A DNA stretch of 64,000 nt from Iodobacter fluviatilis (GTDB lineage: Bacteria > Pseudomonadota > Gammaproteobacteria > Burkholderiales > Chitinibacteraceae), in assembly GCF_004194535.1 (NCBI RefSeq), contig NZ_CP025781.1:1736001-1800000 (forward strand), read 5' to 3'. Below the pieces are notes generated by a model that saw only the letters and a list, made by a program, of their open reading frames with translations, was not told the DNA's origin and did no database searches. A program made the position numbers and the translations under genes. Within the stretch, counting starts at the first letter, position 1; every line of letters begins with the position of its first letter. Below are positions 17,430-27,418 of this stretch, in pieces.

Positions 17430-17635
17430 CTATATATTTTTTGAATTCAAAAAAATAACCGTGCGTTTATTTAAATTTAATGATTTTACCTTAGGGAAAA
17501 GAAATTGATCAAACAAGCGGCGCTGCAAACCACTCGTTAGAGCCGCTTGTAATGCCTGCTCAACCTTTGAGTGAAGCTGTGGATAGCGAGGGGAAACATA
17601 AAAGACAAAATCCCGCTCATAGCTAAGTAAATAGA
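17430..17635 (-). pseudogene. 3' remnant of a periplasmic binding-protein gene
   Basis: About 68 codons read FVFYVSPRYPQLHSKVEQALQ...LFDQFLFPKVKSLNL, like the C-terminal lobe of a family 3 solute-binding protein. The frame is cut at 17636 by a 168-bp palindromic element. No N-terminal part is found on the far side, so the rest was deleted. It lies convergent with the patatin-like gene. Confidence 0.5.
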
Positions 17636-17803
17636 CTAGCAACCTATCGGACTTAGACGGTCGAAGCGAAAAATCGCATGGTCGAGACCAGATTTTGCCG
17701 GATTTGCAGCGCCAATAACGAGTTATTGGTCAAAAATCTGGTGAAATATAGGCCGATCAGGTGATTTTGCAGCTGACTGATGCTAAGTCCGACAGGCTGC
17801 TAG
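17636..17803. repeat. 168-bp palindromic element, copy 3 (subfamily A)
   Basis: It is the reverse orientation of copy 1, with nearly the same interior and CTAG at both ends. The left terminal repeat has decayed slightly (CTAGCAACCTATCGG). It adjoins the binding-protein remnant. Confidence 0.88.
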
Positions 17804-17840
17804 GGTCTGTTGACGTTTCATTCACAATACGCGTCTACTC

Positions 17841-17893
17841 AAAAAAGCACCCCGAATCAATAGGATTATTGAGTTTGATATGAATTTGGGGTG
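17841..17893 (-). terminator. Terminator of the methyltransferase-like gene
   Basis: A CACCCCAAAT/ATTCGGGGTG stem (minus strand) with an inner TCAATA/TATTGA stem is followed by six T residues. It lies just after the stop codon at 17921. Confidence 0.65.
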
Positions 17894-17920
17894 GCTTGCA
17901 AGCAGCACCGGCACACCTAT

Positions 17921-18901
17921 TTATGCCTCATAGCCGCCGCAGCCCGCAGCATTACGCTGGAAAATCCACACTCCCGCTTTTAACTCGGGTGGCAGCACGA
18001 GGTTACTGAGTGAGGGATCTTCCTGCCAATCAAAGGCTATTTGCGCTTCATAATCCACCCAGTTTCCAGTAATAAAGCGCGAATGGCTGCCAATTACAAT
18101 GTAGGTCTCTACACCCTGCTTACGGAAAATCTGCTTTTCAAATCGATTACCCGATGGTGGCCATGAGCAAATCACCACCTGCGGGTTAAACCGAGCGAGC
18201 GCCGAGGTGGCATCCAAGCACTGCACCGATTCAGGATATTGCAGCACTTTTCCCCAGCTAAAATCATCGCTAGCGGTAATATCCACCCCCACATCACTTA
18301 AAAACCGGCTTAGCGTGCCATCCCCAGCGGCAATTTCTACGCAACGCCGTTGGCCAATGATTTTTGCTAATTCAGCAATCAGTTCTTGGCTATAAAAACA
18401 GTAAATGCCGCGCTTTTCCACCAGCGGCATCAGCAAGCGCTTTTGCCATAGCAGCGGCCAAATCAGCTTAAAAGATCGCATAGAAACGGGTTTTCTGACT
18501 AAATCGTGCTGAAACAATAATTTTTGCGCCAACACCCCATTAAACAAATTAAATCTCACCTTGCCGGTATACACGCCGGTTGCCGCAGAAAAAGCATATT
18601 GGCGCAGTGCCAGCTCACTCATACGCTGGCGAATTTGTGCACGCACAAAATCAGCAAAGGCACGCCCATTGCGCTCTCCTGATAAAAAGCGCGCATCTGG
18701 CTTAACCCGCTTTGATGCTTTCTCCACAAGCTGCTTCAGCTCCACAGGATCACGCCGTGCAAATACCGCGCTTAACTCATCTCTGACTAATAACCAATCC
18801 TCTGGGCAGGCTTCGCTTAAGGCCTGTAGTCTTGGACCATTTTGTAGCCATTGCCACTGCTGCTCGGGGGTTTTAGGGCTCAAGAATAGACTCCGAATCA
18901 T
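17921..18901 (-). CDS. Methyltransferase-like hypothetical protein
   Basis: This 326-residue protein has a helical, basic N-terminal half of unknown kind and a C-terminal Rossmann-like half. The latter has a SAM-binding-type motif VEIAAGDGTLSRF at residues 188-200, then DITASDDFSW (second strand acidic position) and VVICSWPPSGN. That is consistent with a class I methyltransferase fold. No family name can be given with confidence. It stands alone and ends in a good terminator. Confidence 0.65.
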   Translation of the reverse strand: MIRSLFLSPKTPEQQWQWLQNGPRLQALSEACPEDWLLVRDELSAVFARRDPVELKQLVEKASKRVKPDARFLSGERNGRAFADFVRAQIRQRMSELALRQYAFSAATGVYTGKVRFNLFNGVLAQKLLFQHDLVRKPVSMRSFKLIWPLLWQKRLLMPLVEKRGIYCFYSQELIAELAKIIGQRRCVEIAAGDGTLSRFLSDVGVDITASDDFSWGKVLQYPESVQCLDATSALARFNPQVVICSWPPSGNRFEKQIFRKQGVETYIVIGSHSRFITGNWVDYEAQIAFDWQEDPSLSNLVLPPELKAGVWIFQRNAAGCGGYEA

Positions 18902-19062
18902 TGATCTCTATGGCAGGTATCATCCACTCAATACACAAAAATCACGAGCATGAACAATGACATGCTATCCCACTAGCGCATCTGTACACTTGCGTATCTT
19001 TAGTTCTTTTCGTGGATAAAAACAGCACTAAGCAACATCTAGATTAGTTTTACGTTGCCCCA

Positions 19063-19095
19063 TAAAAAAATGCAAACTGGCAAACCAGTTTGCAT
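19063..19095 (-). terminator. Terminator of the LivK-like gene
   Basis: A perfect 11-bp stem ATGCAAACTGG/CCAGTTTGCAT with loop CAAA is followed on the minus strand by a run of seven T residues. Confidence 0.85.
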
Positions 19096-19136
19096 CAAAG
19101 GAGAGAACTACAACCCAGCCTAAGCTGGGGTACAAC

Positions 19137-20327
19137 TTACTTACCGCCGAGGGTTTCCAATACTTCCCACTTGCCGCCTTTCACTTTATAAACAGTGAGG
19201 CTACCATCTTGCAAATCACCCTTATCATCAAAGCTAATATTGCTAGACGTTACACCGCTGTGCTTGATTTTAGCCAACACTGGCAGGTATTTAGCTGGGC
19301 TAGCCGAGCCTGCGGCTTGCATCGCTGCCAACATCAAACGGGTAGAGTCGTAGCCGTATGGGGTGTAAATTTCTAGCTCACCATATTTGGCTTTATAACG
19401 CGCAGCAAAGTCTTTACCCCCTGGCATTAGATCCAAGGGCTGACCTGCCAGCGCAGCAATTGTGCCTTCCCCATCTGGGCCGGCTAATTTCAAGAAGGTG
19501 TCTGAGCGCGTCATTTCACCAGAAACAATCGGTACATTAATGGCTAAACGCTTCTTTTGCCGCGCCATAGGGCCAGATTGTGCGTCGGTGCCGCCATAGA
19601 AAATCACATCAGGCTTAGCGCCTTTGATAGAGGTGAGAATCGAGGTGAAATCAGTTTCTTTATCGCTGGTGAATTCACGTTTTACGATTTCTGCACCGGC
19701 AGCCTTAGCGGCTTTTTCAAACTCATCGGCCAAGCCTTGGCCATAGGCGGAGCGATCGTCGATAATGGCGATTTTTTTGGCACCCAGCTTTTCTACCGTG
19801 TATTTGCCAATCACTGAGCCAAGTTGTGAATCAGAAGTCAGCGAGCGGAAAGTGGTTTTAAAGCTCTGAGCGGTATAAGCAGGCGCGGTGGCCATCGCAA
19901 TTTGTGGCAGGCCAGCGTCAGAATAAATCTTGGAGGCGGGAATCGCACAACCAGAATTAAAGTGGCCGATAATCCCTGCCACTTTGGCATCCACAAACTT
20001 CTCTGCAACTTGGGTGGCGGTTCTTGGATCAGCCATATCGTCTTCGGCCACCAGCTCAAACTTAACAGGCTTACCATCCAGAGTCGGTTTTGTTTCGTTT
20101 ACATCGTCAATCGCCAGCTGCACCCCGTTTTGGTAGCCCTTGCCATAATGTGCTTGCGGCCCAGTCAGTGGTGCCGCAAAGCCAATTTTTACTACAGAAG
20201 AATCAGCCACCGCCGCAACGGTAGCAGAGGAAGTTTCTGCAGTATTGGTTTCTGTTTTTTGCCCACAAGCGGTAAGCGCTAAAGCAAGAGCTGCAGATAA
20301 TACAGCCGATTTTTGAACAAATTGCAT
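19137..20327 (-). CDS. Branched-chain amino acid ABC transporter substrate-binding lipoprotein (LivK-like)
   Basis: This 396-residue protein has a lipoprotein signal with lipobox LTAC (cysteine at residue 21) and a Periplas_BP_6 (Leu/Ile/Val-binding) fold. Typical stretches are IGFAAPLTGPQAHYGKGYQNGVQLAIDD near 50 and IGHFNSGCAIPASKIY near 115. The protein is long for the family only because of the lipoprotein spacer. The ATG at 20327 follows GAGGGGATC. No livHMGF permease or ATPase genes are adjacent, so it is an orphan binding protein in this window. Confidence 0.88.
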   Translation of the reverse strand: MQFVQKSAVLSAALALALTACGQKTETNTAETSSATVAAVADSSVVKIGFAAPLTGPQAHYGKGYQNGVQLAIDDVNETKPTLDGKPVKFELVAEDDMADPRTATQVAEKFVDAKVAGIIGHFNSGCAIPASKIYSDAGLPQIAMATAPAYTAQSFKTTFRSLTSDSQLGSVIGKYTVEKLGAKKIAIIDDRSAYGQGLADEFEKAAKAAGAEIVKREFTSDKETDFTSILTSIKGAKPDVIFYGGTDAQSGPMARQKKRLAINVPIVSGEMTRSDTFLKLAGPDGEGTIAALAGQPLDLMPGGKDFAARYKAKYGELEIYTPYGYDSTRLMLAAMQAAGSASPAKYLPVLAKIKHSGVTSSNISFDDKGDLQDGSLTVYKVKGGKWEVLETLGGK

Positions 20328-20551
20328 AAACAAGATCCCCTCGAATGTGTTTATGCAATGTGGGCGTGTTCAATTTTTACAGCAATCGGGGGTTTCCTGA
20401 ACAGGGTTTAGATTCAGCGCATAAGTCAAAGTCTGCAATGTGTAATCACAGCGTATAACACCGTTAAACATGGCGTAATACGCGGCAATTTGCAGCTAAC
20501 TACTCTTTTTATTAGCTAAAATACAAAGCATCGATCAGCTGCGTAGTTGAT

Positions 20552-21448
20552 TTAATTGCTCAATGCTTGGAGCAAAAAATGCCCCCCCGTTACGGCTCTG
20601 GTGAAATTCAACATATGATCGACACGCCCATCCGAGGTGGGTGCAATCATGCGAGTGAGCATTTTTTCAAATACCTCTGGCGTTTTACAGTAGGAAATAA
20701 AATAAAGGCCTTTTTCGCCTCCTGGCTGGCCATAGGGCATAGAGTGGCGAAGGAGCGCTAATTCTTCGCCGTCTTCTTCGATAATCACACGGCTAATATG
20801 CGCGGTATGTGGGCGATCTTCATCAGGCAGCTCTTCATTGCTTTCCTTGGTTCTGCCTATCACCGTTTCTTGCTGGCGCACTGGCAACTGCTGCCATTGA
20901 TCCATACGATGCACATAGCGCTGCAGATGAATATAACTACCACCTGCCCAGTCCTGATCAGCGGAATCGACCAAGGCTACTTCTGCTCGTTCTTCATCCT
21001 GCGGGTTTTCTGTGCCATCAACAAAACCCGTCAAATCGCGGCAGTCCCGATAGCGAAAACCATGCACGGTTTCTATAGACTCTAACCACTCCGCCATATC
21101 TGCGGTAATTAAATCTGCTAGCTCATACAGTAAATCAAAGCGCTCTCCACGCAGGTGCAGTAGCACATCTGCATCTGAGCTAGGCGCAGGATGAATGGCC
21201 CCAGAAATAAATGGAAATTGACGCAGTTCTGCCGGTTTTTTGCTGTAAAGCTCAGGCCAAACTTTAGGGCCAAAGGCAATTACACCAATAGCTAAGCGAT
21301 CTTCTTCTTGCAAACGCGCAATACGTTCAGGAAAACTGGCGAGTAGCGCCTTAAGCCGCACATCCGCGCGCCTGCCCAACCTGCGCCGTAGCAATACAAA
21401 TAGGGCGTGGCCATTAGCAACCGGCAATATTCCGCTTTGTGGGGTCAT
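20552..21448 (-). CDS. DyP-type (dye-decolorizing) heme peroxidase
   Basis: This 298-residue protein carries the DyP signature GFVDGTENP at residues 141-149, including the catalytic aspartate of GxxDG. The probable heme ligand histidine is in PHTAHISRV (H217, or H214), and the arginine of LLRHSMPYG is near 236. No signal peptide is present, so it should be a cytosolic YfeX/class B-like peroxidase using H2O2 with unknown physiological substrates. No encapsulin gene is nearby. It stands between the LivK-like gene and yqiA on the same strand. Confidence 0.92.
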   Translation of the reverse strand: MTPQSGILPVANGHALFVLLRRRLGRRADVRLKALLASFPERIARLQEEDRLAIGVIAFGPKVWPELYSKKPAELRQFPFISGAIHPAPSSDADVLLHLRGERFDLLYELADLITADMAEWLESIETVHGFRYRDCRDLTGFVDGTENPQDEERAEVALVDSADQDWAGGSYIHLQRYVHRMDQWQQLPVRQQETVIGRTKESNEELPDEDRPHTAHISRVIIEEDGEELALLRHSMPYGQPGGEKGLYFISYCKTPEVFEKMLTRMIAPTSDGRVDHMLNFTRAVTGGHFLLQALSN

Positions 21449-21530
21449 GCAAAGAATCCTTTAATCAATCAATAGGTAATGCAAAATCTACCTAAACTAG
21501 AGCAAATATTGGCTCAGCAGATTACACCAG

Positions 21531-22115
21531 CTACTTACCTTGGGCAAAGCGCCATATTTCTGGCAACCATGGTTCAAAATCTACAAATGCATGATTGCCA
21601 CCTTCAATAATCGTTTGACGACAACCTGAATAAAAATCGACTCCGGCCTGATAATCTAAAACTTCATCACCCGTTTGTGTCAACAACCAATACCGCTCAA
21701 GCTTTGAGGGCTGCCGCTCAAAAGCCTGTAATTGCTCTGCAAAACAGGGATCTATCATATGAATTTCGCCTGTTTGGTAGTTTTTCTGCGGCCCTAAATA
21801 ATCATTAATTTTCAAATAAGGGTGCACCGCAGGATTAATCAAAACAACACGGCAGCCAAAGGTTTCTGCCGCCCAAGTGGCAAAAAAACCACCGAGCGAG
21901 CTACCCACAACACAAATATCTTCGTGTGCCAGCTTAAAAAACAAGCCATGCAACAAAACGCCCGCTTCATTAGGATGCATGGGGAGTTGAGGGCAATGAA
22001 AATAATGCTGTAAGCCCTGTTGCTCCATCCACGCAGCCATGTCTTTTGCTTTTTGCGACAAGGGGCTGGATAAGAAGCCATGTAGATAAATGATGTGTGG
22101 GTGATGAATAAGCAT
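21531..22115 (-). CDS. yqiA: YqiA/YcfP family alpha/beta-fold esterase
   Basis: This 194-residue protein matches the UPF0227/YqiA family: IIYLHGFLSSPLSQKA at the N-terminus, nucleophile elbow GSSLGG with S73, an acidic residue in TGDEVLDY near 145, and a histidine in GGNHAF near 174. YqiA hydrolyses short-chain acyl esters in vitro. Its natural role is unknown. The length is standard for the family. Confidence 0.88.
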   Translation of the reverse strand: MLIHHPHIIYLHGFLSSPLSQKAKDMAAWMEQQGLQHYFHCPQLPMHPNEAGVLLHGLFFKLAHEDICVVGSSLGGFFATWAAETFGCRVVLINPAVHPYLKINDYLGPQKNYQTGEIHMIDPCFAEQLQAFERQPSKLERYWLLTQTGDEVLDYQAGVDFYSGCRQTIIEGGNHAFVDFEPWLPEIWRFAQGK

Positions 22116-22276
22116 GGTGCTAGGCTCTATTGATATTTATTTTCCGGTAAAACCGGTACGATTTTCACAATGAATCAAGCTCTTATGAGTAATGCACCGC
22201 TGCTTACACAAACAAATTGCAATGCAAAATCATCCAAAAATTAAACCAAGGCGATGTTACAAAATAAATCAAAAAC

Positions 22277-23251
22277 CTAAACCCGTAATAACGTGGAGCC
22301 TTGGGTATTGCGTAGCGCTAAATCTTGGTGTGCCTTAGCTGCATCTTTTAGAGCATAACTCTGACCAATTACAGGTTTTACAAAACCACGGCTGACAGCA
22401 TGGAAATAATCCGCAGCGGTTGCCACCAACTCAGCCCTAGTTAAGGTGTAATGTCCCAGTGTAGGACGTGTAAAGAAAAGCGAACCTTTTTGTGCCAATA
22501 TAGCAGGCTCAAATGCTGGAACTGGGCCAGATGCGTTGCCAAAGCTAACCATCATGCCGCGTGGTGCTAAGCAATCTAGCGATCCTTCAAAAGTATCCGC
22601 ACCTACTCCGTCATACACTACCGCCACACCTTTGCCAGCAGTAATTTCACGTACCCGTTCTACAAAGTTGCTGGTTTTATAATTAATGACATGATCACAA
22701 TACTGGCTGGCAATCGCCGCTTTTTCATCGCTACCCACCGTGCCAATCACAATAGCGCCTAACTCACGGGCCCATTGACAGGCAATTTGCCCAACACCAC
22801 CGGCTGCGGCATGGAATAAAATTACCTGCCCAACGTGCACTCGGAAAGTGCGCTTCAGTAAATACTGCGCCGTCATTCCGCGCAATAAAGTACCCGCAGC
22901 AATCTCATCGCTAATCTTTGCGGGTACCAAGACCAGTTTATCCGCAGGCATTAAGCGGTAAGAGGCATAAGCACCCACGGCACCGCCCGCATAAGCCACT
23001 CTATCCCCAAGCTTAAACTCTGTAACACCCTCACCCAACGCCTCAACTACCCCACAAGCTTCTACTCCCAAACCTGAAGGCATCGCTAGCGGATACAAAC
23101 CTGATCTATGATAGGTATCAATATAATTCACGCCAATCGCAGTTTGCTGTAATAAAACCTCCCCCTTCTGCGGCTCTGCCAAAGCATGTGTTTCAAACTG
23201 CATTACACTGCTATTTCCATGGCTATGGATACGGATCATCTGAGTTTGCAT
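22277..23251 (-). CDS. qorA: NADPH:quinone reductase (QorA-like, MDR family)
   Basis: This 324-residue protein is a zinc-free medium-chain dehydrogenase/reductase of the quinone oxidoreductase type. It has a GroES-like N-terminal domain, with GVNYIDTYHRSGLYP near residue 41 and GVEACGVVEALGEGV near 60. The Rossmann nucleotide-binding segment is HAAAGGVGQIACQWA near 146. The full length and standard motifs suggest an active enzyme reducing quinones with NADPH. It is divergent from metH, with about 200 bases between. Confidence 0.9.
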   Translation of the reverse strand: MQTQMIRIHSHGNSSVMQFETHALAEPQKGEVLLQQTAIGVNYIDTYHRSGLYPLAMPSGLGVEACGVVEALGEGVTEFKLGDRVAYAGGAVGAYASYRLMPADKLVLVPAKISDEIAAGTLLRGMTAQYLLKRTFRVHVGQVILFHAAAGGVGQIACQWARELGAIVIGTVGSDEKAAIASQYCDHVINYKTSNFVERVREITAGKGVAVVYDGVGADTFEGSLDCLAPRGMMVSFGNASGPVPAFEPAILAQKGSLFFTRPTLGHYTLTRAELVATAADYFHAVSRGFVKPVIGQSYALKDAAKAHQDLALRNTQGSTLLRV

Positions 23252-23454
23252 CTTTATTTCCCTTGTATAGCGCCATAAGCTGACAAAAATATCCAGCTAG
23301 TAGAAAAAAAATCAAAGGACAACAATAACGTTATTGCAAGCTGGCTGCACCGGAATTAATAGTAGCAAGTGAATCACAGACTAATACCACGGTTTCGCGT
23401 GGTAAAATTGCCGCCTTTGTAGCCGCATTATTTAGCCATCCAAGGTATAAGCCC

Positions 23455-26400
23455 ATGACCCGCCCCTTGAGTCTTCAAGCACAACTTAAAAACCAACTCA
23501 CGCAGCGCATTCTGATTCTGGATGGCGGCATGGGAACGATGATTCAGGCCTACGATCTGCAAGAGATCGATTATCGTGGGGCGCGTTTTGCTGATTGGGC
23601 TTGTGATGTAAAGGGTAATAACGATTTGCTGGTGCTGAGCCAGCCACAGATCATCACTGAAATCCATCAGGCTTATCTGGATGCAGGCGCAGATATTATC
23701 GAGACCAATAGCTTTAACGGCACCTCGATTGCCATGGCCGATTACGAGATGGAAAGCCTGGTTTGGGAGCTGAATTTTTCCGCTGCCAAGCTGGTTAAAG
23801 AGTTATGCGTGGCGCAAACCGCCAAAACACCCAATAAGCCGCGCTACTGTGCCGGTGTTTTAGGGCCAACCAACCGCACCTGCTCAATCAGCCCAGATGT
23901 AAACGACCCGGGCTATCGCAATGTCACCTTTGATGCGCTGGTTGAAAGCTACTTAGAAGCCATCGATGGCCTAGTGAAAGGCGGCGCGGATATTCTGCTG
24001 GTTGAAACGATTTTCGACACGCTAAACGCCAAAGCTGCGGTGTTCGCAATCAAACAATATTTCCGCAGAAACAATATTGCCAAAGACGATCAGCTGCCAG
24101 TGATGGTTTCCGGCACGATTACCGACCAATCTGGCCGCACCTTAACTGGCCAGACCACCGAAGCGTTCTACAACAGCCTGCGCCACTCAGACGCCATCAG
24201 CTATGGGCTGAACTGTGCGCTGGGGCCAGATTTGCTACGCCAGTATGTAGAAGAGCTCAGCCGTATTTCCGAAGGCTTTGTCTCCGTCCACGCCAATGCG
24301 GGCTTGCCCAATGCCTTTGGCGGCTACGACTTAGACCCAGCAATGATGGCCGAATCGATCAAAGAATGGGCCGAGTCAGGCCTAATCAATATCGTCGGCG
24401 GCTGTTGCGGCACCACTCCGGCGCATATCGCCGCCATGTATGCGGCCGTCAAAGATCTGCCACCGCGCGCCTTGCCAGAGATCGAGGCCAAGTGCCGTCT
24501 CTCTGGCCTTGAGCCATTTAATATCGGCGATAGCGATTTATTTGTGAACGTGGGTGAGCGCACCAACGTTACCGGCTCCAAAGCCTTTGCTCGGCTAATT
24601 TTAAATGGCGATTATCCACAGGCCTTGGTGGTAGCGCGGCAGCAGGTAGAAAACGGCGCGCAAGTCATCGACATTAATATGGACGAGGGCATGCTGGATG
24701 CCCATAAAGCCATGGTCACCTTCTTGAACCTGATTGCTGCCGAGCCGGATATTTCGCGCGTGCCGATTATGATCGACTCGTCCAAATGGGATGTGATCGA
24801 AGCCGGTTTGAAGTGCGTGCAGGGCAAGTGCATTGTTAATTCGATCTCGATGAAAGAAGGCGTAGAAGCCTTTAAACACCACGCACGTCTGGTCAAAGAC
24901 TACGGTGCAGCGGTGATTGTGATGGCCTTTGATGAGGTTGGTCAGGCCGACACCTATGCCCGCAAAGTAGAAATCTGCGAAAAGAGCTACCGCATTCTGG
25001 TTGATGAAGTGGGCATGGATCCGGCCGATATTATTTTCGACCCAAATATTTTTGCCGTCGCCACCGGCATTGAAGAGCACGCCCGCTACGGCCTCGACTT
25101 TATCGAAGCCACCGGCTGGATTCATCAAAATCTGCCGCACGCCAAGGTCAGCGGCGGCGTATCCAATGTGTCGTTCTCCTTCCGTGGCAACAATAAAGTA
25201 CGCGAAGCCATCCACGCCGTCTTTCTCTATCACGCCATTAAAAAAGGCATGACGATGGGGATTGTGAACGCGGGGGCGCTAGAAGTTTACGAAGAAGTGC
25301 CGCGTGAGTTGCGCGATATTATTGAAGACGTAGTGCGAATGTTGCCCGCCGGAACCAGCGCTGGAGCGCCACTCACCGAGGGCAATTTGGATGTTACCGA
25401 ACGCCTGATCGAAATTGCCGAGCGCTTTAAAGGCGACGCAAATCAAGCCAAGGGCGAGGATTTAAGCTGGCGCAATGGCACGCTGCAAGAGCGCATTACC
25501 CACGCGCTGGTGCGCGGCAATACCACCTTTATTCTGGAAGATGCCGAAGAAGCACGCCTAGTCGTAGAGCGCCCGATTCATGTGATTGAAGGCGTGCTCA
25601 TGAACGGTATGAACCATGTGGGTGATTTATTTGGATCGGGCCAGATGTTTCTGCCTCAAGTGGTAAAGTCCGCCCGCGTAATGAAAGCCGCCGTCGCCCA
25701 TCTGGAGCCCTTTATCGAAGCCGAAAAAATCGCCATGGGCCTGCAAGACGCACCCGCCAAAGGCAATATTGTGATGGCCACGGTAAAAGGCGATGTGCAC
25801 GATATCGGCAAAAATATTGTCGGCGTGGTGCTCCGCTGCAATAACTACAAGGTCACCGACCTTGGCGTGATGGTGCCCGCGCAAAAAATCCTCGATACCG
25901 CAAGGGAAATCGGCGCAGATATGATAGGCCTGTCCGGCCTGATTACCCCAAGCCTAGAAGAAATGAGCCATGTGGCCAAAGAAATGCAGCGCCAGGGCTT
26001 TGATATTCCGCTGCTGATTGGCGGAGCCACCACATCCAAAGTGCACACCGCCGTTAAAATCGAGCCGGGCTACGCCAATGGCCCCGTGGTTTATGTGCCG
26101 GATGCCAGCCGCGCGGTAGGCGTGTGCTCCAATTTATTAAGCGACGAGCTAAAGCCTGCCTTTATGGAAAAGCTACGCGCCGAATACCAAAATATCCGCA
26201 CCATTCATGAGAACAAAGGCAAGAGCAAACTACTGCCGATCGCCACCGCCCGCGCCAATAAATTTGAAATAGACTGGGCCAGCTACACCCCACCCAAACC
26301 CAAGCAGCTGGGCATGATGCGCTTTGAAAAAGTGCCGTTGCAAGACATCGCCCCCTATATCGACTGGAGCCCTTTCTTTAACGCTTGGGAGCTGGCCGGT

Positions 26401-27204
26401 AAATACCCACGCATCCTGACCGACGAAGTGGTTGGCGAAGCCGCCACCGCCCTATTTGCCGACGCCCAAGTGCTGCTGGCACAAATGATAGAAGGCGAGT
26501 GGGTGCAAGCCAATGGCGTGATCGGCCTCTTCCCAGCGAACAGCGTGGAGGACGATATTGAAATCTACCATCCAGAAAATGGCGAGCGGCTGATGACTTG
26601 GCACAATCTGCGCCAGCAAAACGCCAAGGCTGCTGGTAAGCCTAACTGGTGCCTAGCTGACTTTATTGCACCAAAAGACAGCGGCGTAACTGACTATATC
26701 GGCGCGTTTGCCGTAACGGGCGGGCTGAATATTGACCAGCATGTAGAGCGCTTTGAGCTCGCGAACGACGATTACAACGCCATTATGGTGAAAGCCTTAG
26801 CCGATCGCTTTGCCGAAGGCTTTGCCGAATATATGCACGAAAAAATCCGCAAAGAGCTATGGGGCTATATGCCGGATGAAAACCTGCATGTGGATGATTT
26901 AACCGATGAAAAATACCAAGGCATCCGCCCCGCCCCCGGCTACCCCGCCTGCCCAGATCACACGCCAAAAACCGGCTTGTTTAAGCTGATCGACCCGGGC
27001 AGCATCGGCATGAGCCTCACGACCGGCTACGCCATGCTGCCTACCGCAGCAGTGAGTGGCTTCTACTTCAGCCACCCGCAAGCGCAATACTTTGCCGTGG
27101 GCAAGATCGAGAAGGATCAGGTAGAGAGCTATGCGACACGACGTGGGATAACGATTGAGCAAGCCGAGCGCGATTTAGCGCCTAATTTGGGATATAACGC
27201 CTGA
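23455..27204 (+). CDS. metH: Cobalamin-dependent methionine synthase
   Basis: MetH transfers a methyl group from 5-methyltetrahydrofolate to homocysteine through cobalamin. The 1249-residue protein has all four modules: a homocysteine-binding domain with zinc cysteines C254 (NCALGP) and C317/C318 (GGCCGT), a pterin domain (about 360-620), a cobalamin domain with the axial histidine H782 in [10 protein letters not shown], and an AdoMet reactivation domain (about 920-1249, with [12 protein letters not shown] near 1160). The start follows AAGG. I could not find a cobalamin riboswitch in the upstream gap. BluB, needed for the cobalamin lower ligand, lies just downstream. Confidence 0.97.
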   Translation: MTRPLSLQAQLKNQLTQRILILDGGMGTMIQAYDLQEIDYRGARFADWACDVKGNNDLLVLSQPQIITEIHQAYLDAGADIIETNSFNGTSIAMADYEMESLVWELNFSAAKLVKELCVAQTAKTPNKPRYCAGVLGPTNRTCSISPDVNDPGYRNVTFDALVESYLEAIDGLVKGGADILLVETIFDTLNAKAAVFAIKQYFRRNNIAKDDQLPVMVSGTITDQSGRTLTGQTTEAFYNSLRHSDAISYGLNCALGPDLLRQYVEELSRISEGFVSVHANAGLPNAFGGYDLDPAMMAESIKEWAESGLINIVGGCCGTTPAHIAAMYAAVKDLPPRALPEIEAKCRLSGLEPFNIGDSDLFVNVGERTNVTGSKAFARLILNGDYPQALVVARQQVENGAQVIDINMDEGMLDAHKAMVTFLNLIAAEPDISRVPIMIDSSKWDVIEAGLKCVQGKCIVNSISMKEGVEAFKHHARLVKDYGAAVIVMAFDEVGQADTYARKVEICEKSYRILVDEVGMDPADIIFDPNIFAVATGIEEHARYGLDFIEATGWIHQNLPHAKVSGGVSNVSFSFRGNNKVREAIHAVFLYHAIKKGMTMGIVNAGALEVYEEVPRELRDIIEDVVRMLPAGTSAGAPLTEGNLDVTERLIEIAERFKGDANQAKGEDLSWRNGTLQERITHALVRGNTTFILEDAEEARLVVERPIHVIEGVLMNGMNHVGDLFGSGQMFLPQVVKSARVMKAAVAHLEPFIEAEKIAMGLQDAPAKGNIVMATVKGDVHDIGKNIVGVVLRCNNYKVTDLGVMVPAQKILDTAREIGADMIGLSGLITPSLEEMSHVAKEMQRQGFDIPLLIGGATTSKVHTAVKIEPGYANGPVVYVPDASRAVGVCSNLLSDELKPAFMEKLRAEYQNIRTIHENKGKSKLLPIATARANKFEIDWASYTPPKPKQLGMMRFEKVPLQDIAPYIDWSPFFNAWELAGKYPRILTDEVVGEAATALFADAQVLLAQMIEGEWVQANGVIGLFPANSVEDDIEIYHPENGERLMTWHNLRQQNAKAAGKPNWCLADFIAPKDSGVTDYIGAFAVTGGLNIDQHVERFELANDDYNAIMVKALADRFAEGFAEYMHEKIRKELWGYMPDENLHVDDLTDEKYQGIRPAPGYPACPDHTPKTGLFKLIDPGSIGMSLTTGYAMLPTAAVSGFYFSHPQAQYFAVGKIEKDQVESYATRRGITIEQAERDLAPNLGYNA

Positions 27205-27276
27205 TTTTGTGGGCTAAACCAACCTTAGAACGTAAAGTGGAATCCACCTAACTCTGGCATAAAATGCTACGAAAAT

Positions 27277-27298
27277 GGCGGGTTTCACGCGCCCTACG
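27277..27298. repeat. Half copy of the GGCGGGTTTCACCC..CCTACG intergenic repeat
   Basis: GGCGGGTTTCACGCGCCCTA resembles the right arm of the complete inverted repeat at 52559-52622 and the copy at 59935-59955. Confidence 0.5.
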
Positions 27299-27418
27299 AT
27301 GATTCAACACTTGCAAGCCTATCGCCATCCTATGGCAAAAATCCAACTTGATAACTAAAGAGCCCTGTTTTACCTTAGTCACGTGCCAACACCCCCCCTC
27401 ACCAGCCTCGGACTCCCC

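Noticed and set aside
20552-21448. Possible encapsulated DyP system
   Set aside because: No encapsulin gene is adjacent, and the C-terminus (LLQALSN) does not look like a typical encapsulin-targeting tail.
24601-25233. Long antisense frames within metH (for example the 210-codon frame)
   Set aside because: They are shadows of a clearly conserved gene on the other strand, with no independent start signals or recognisable domain.
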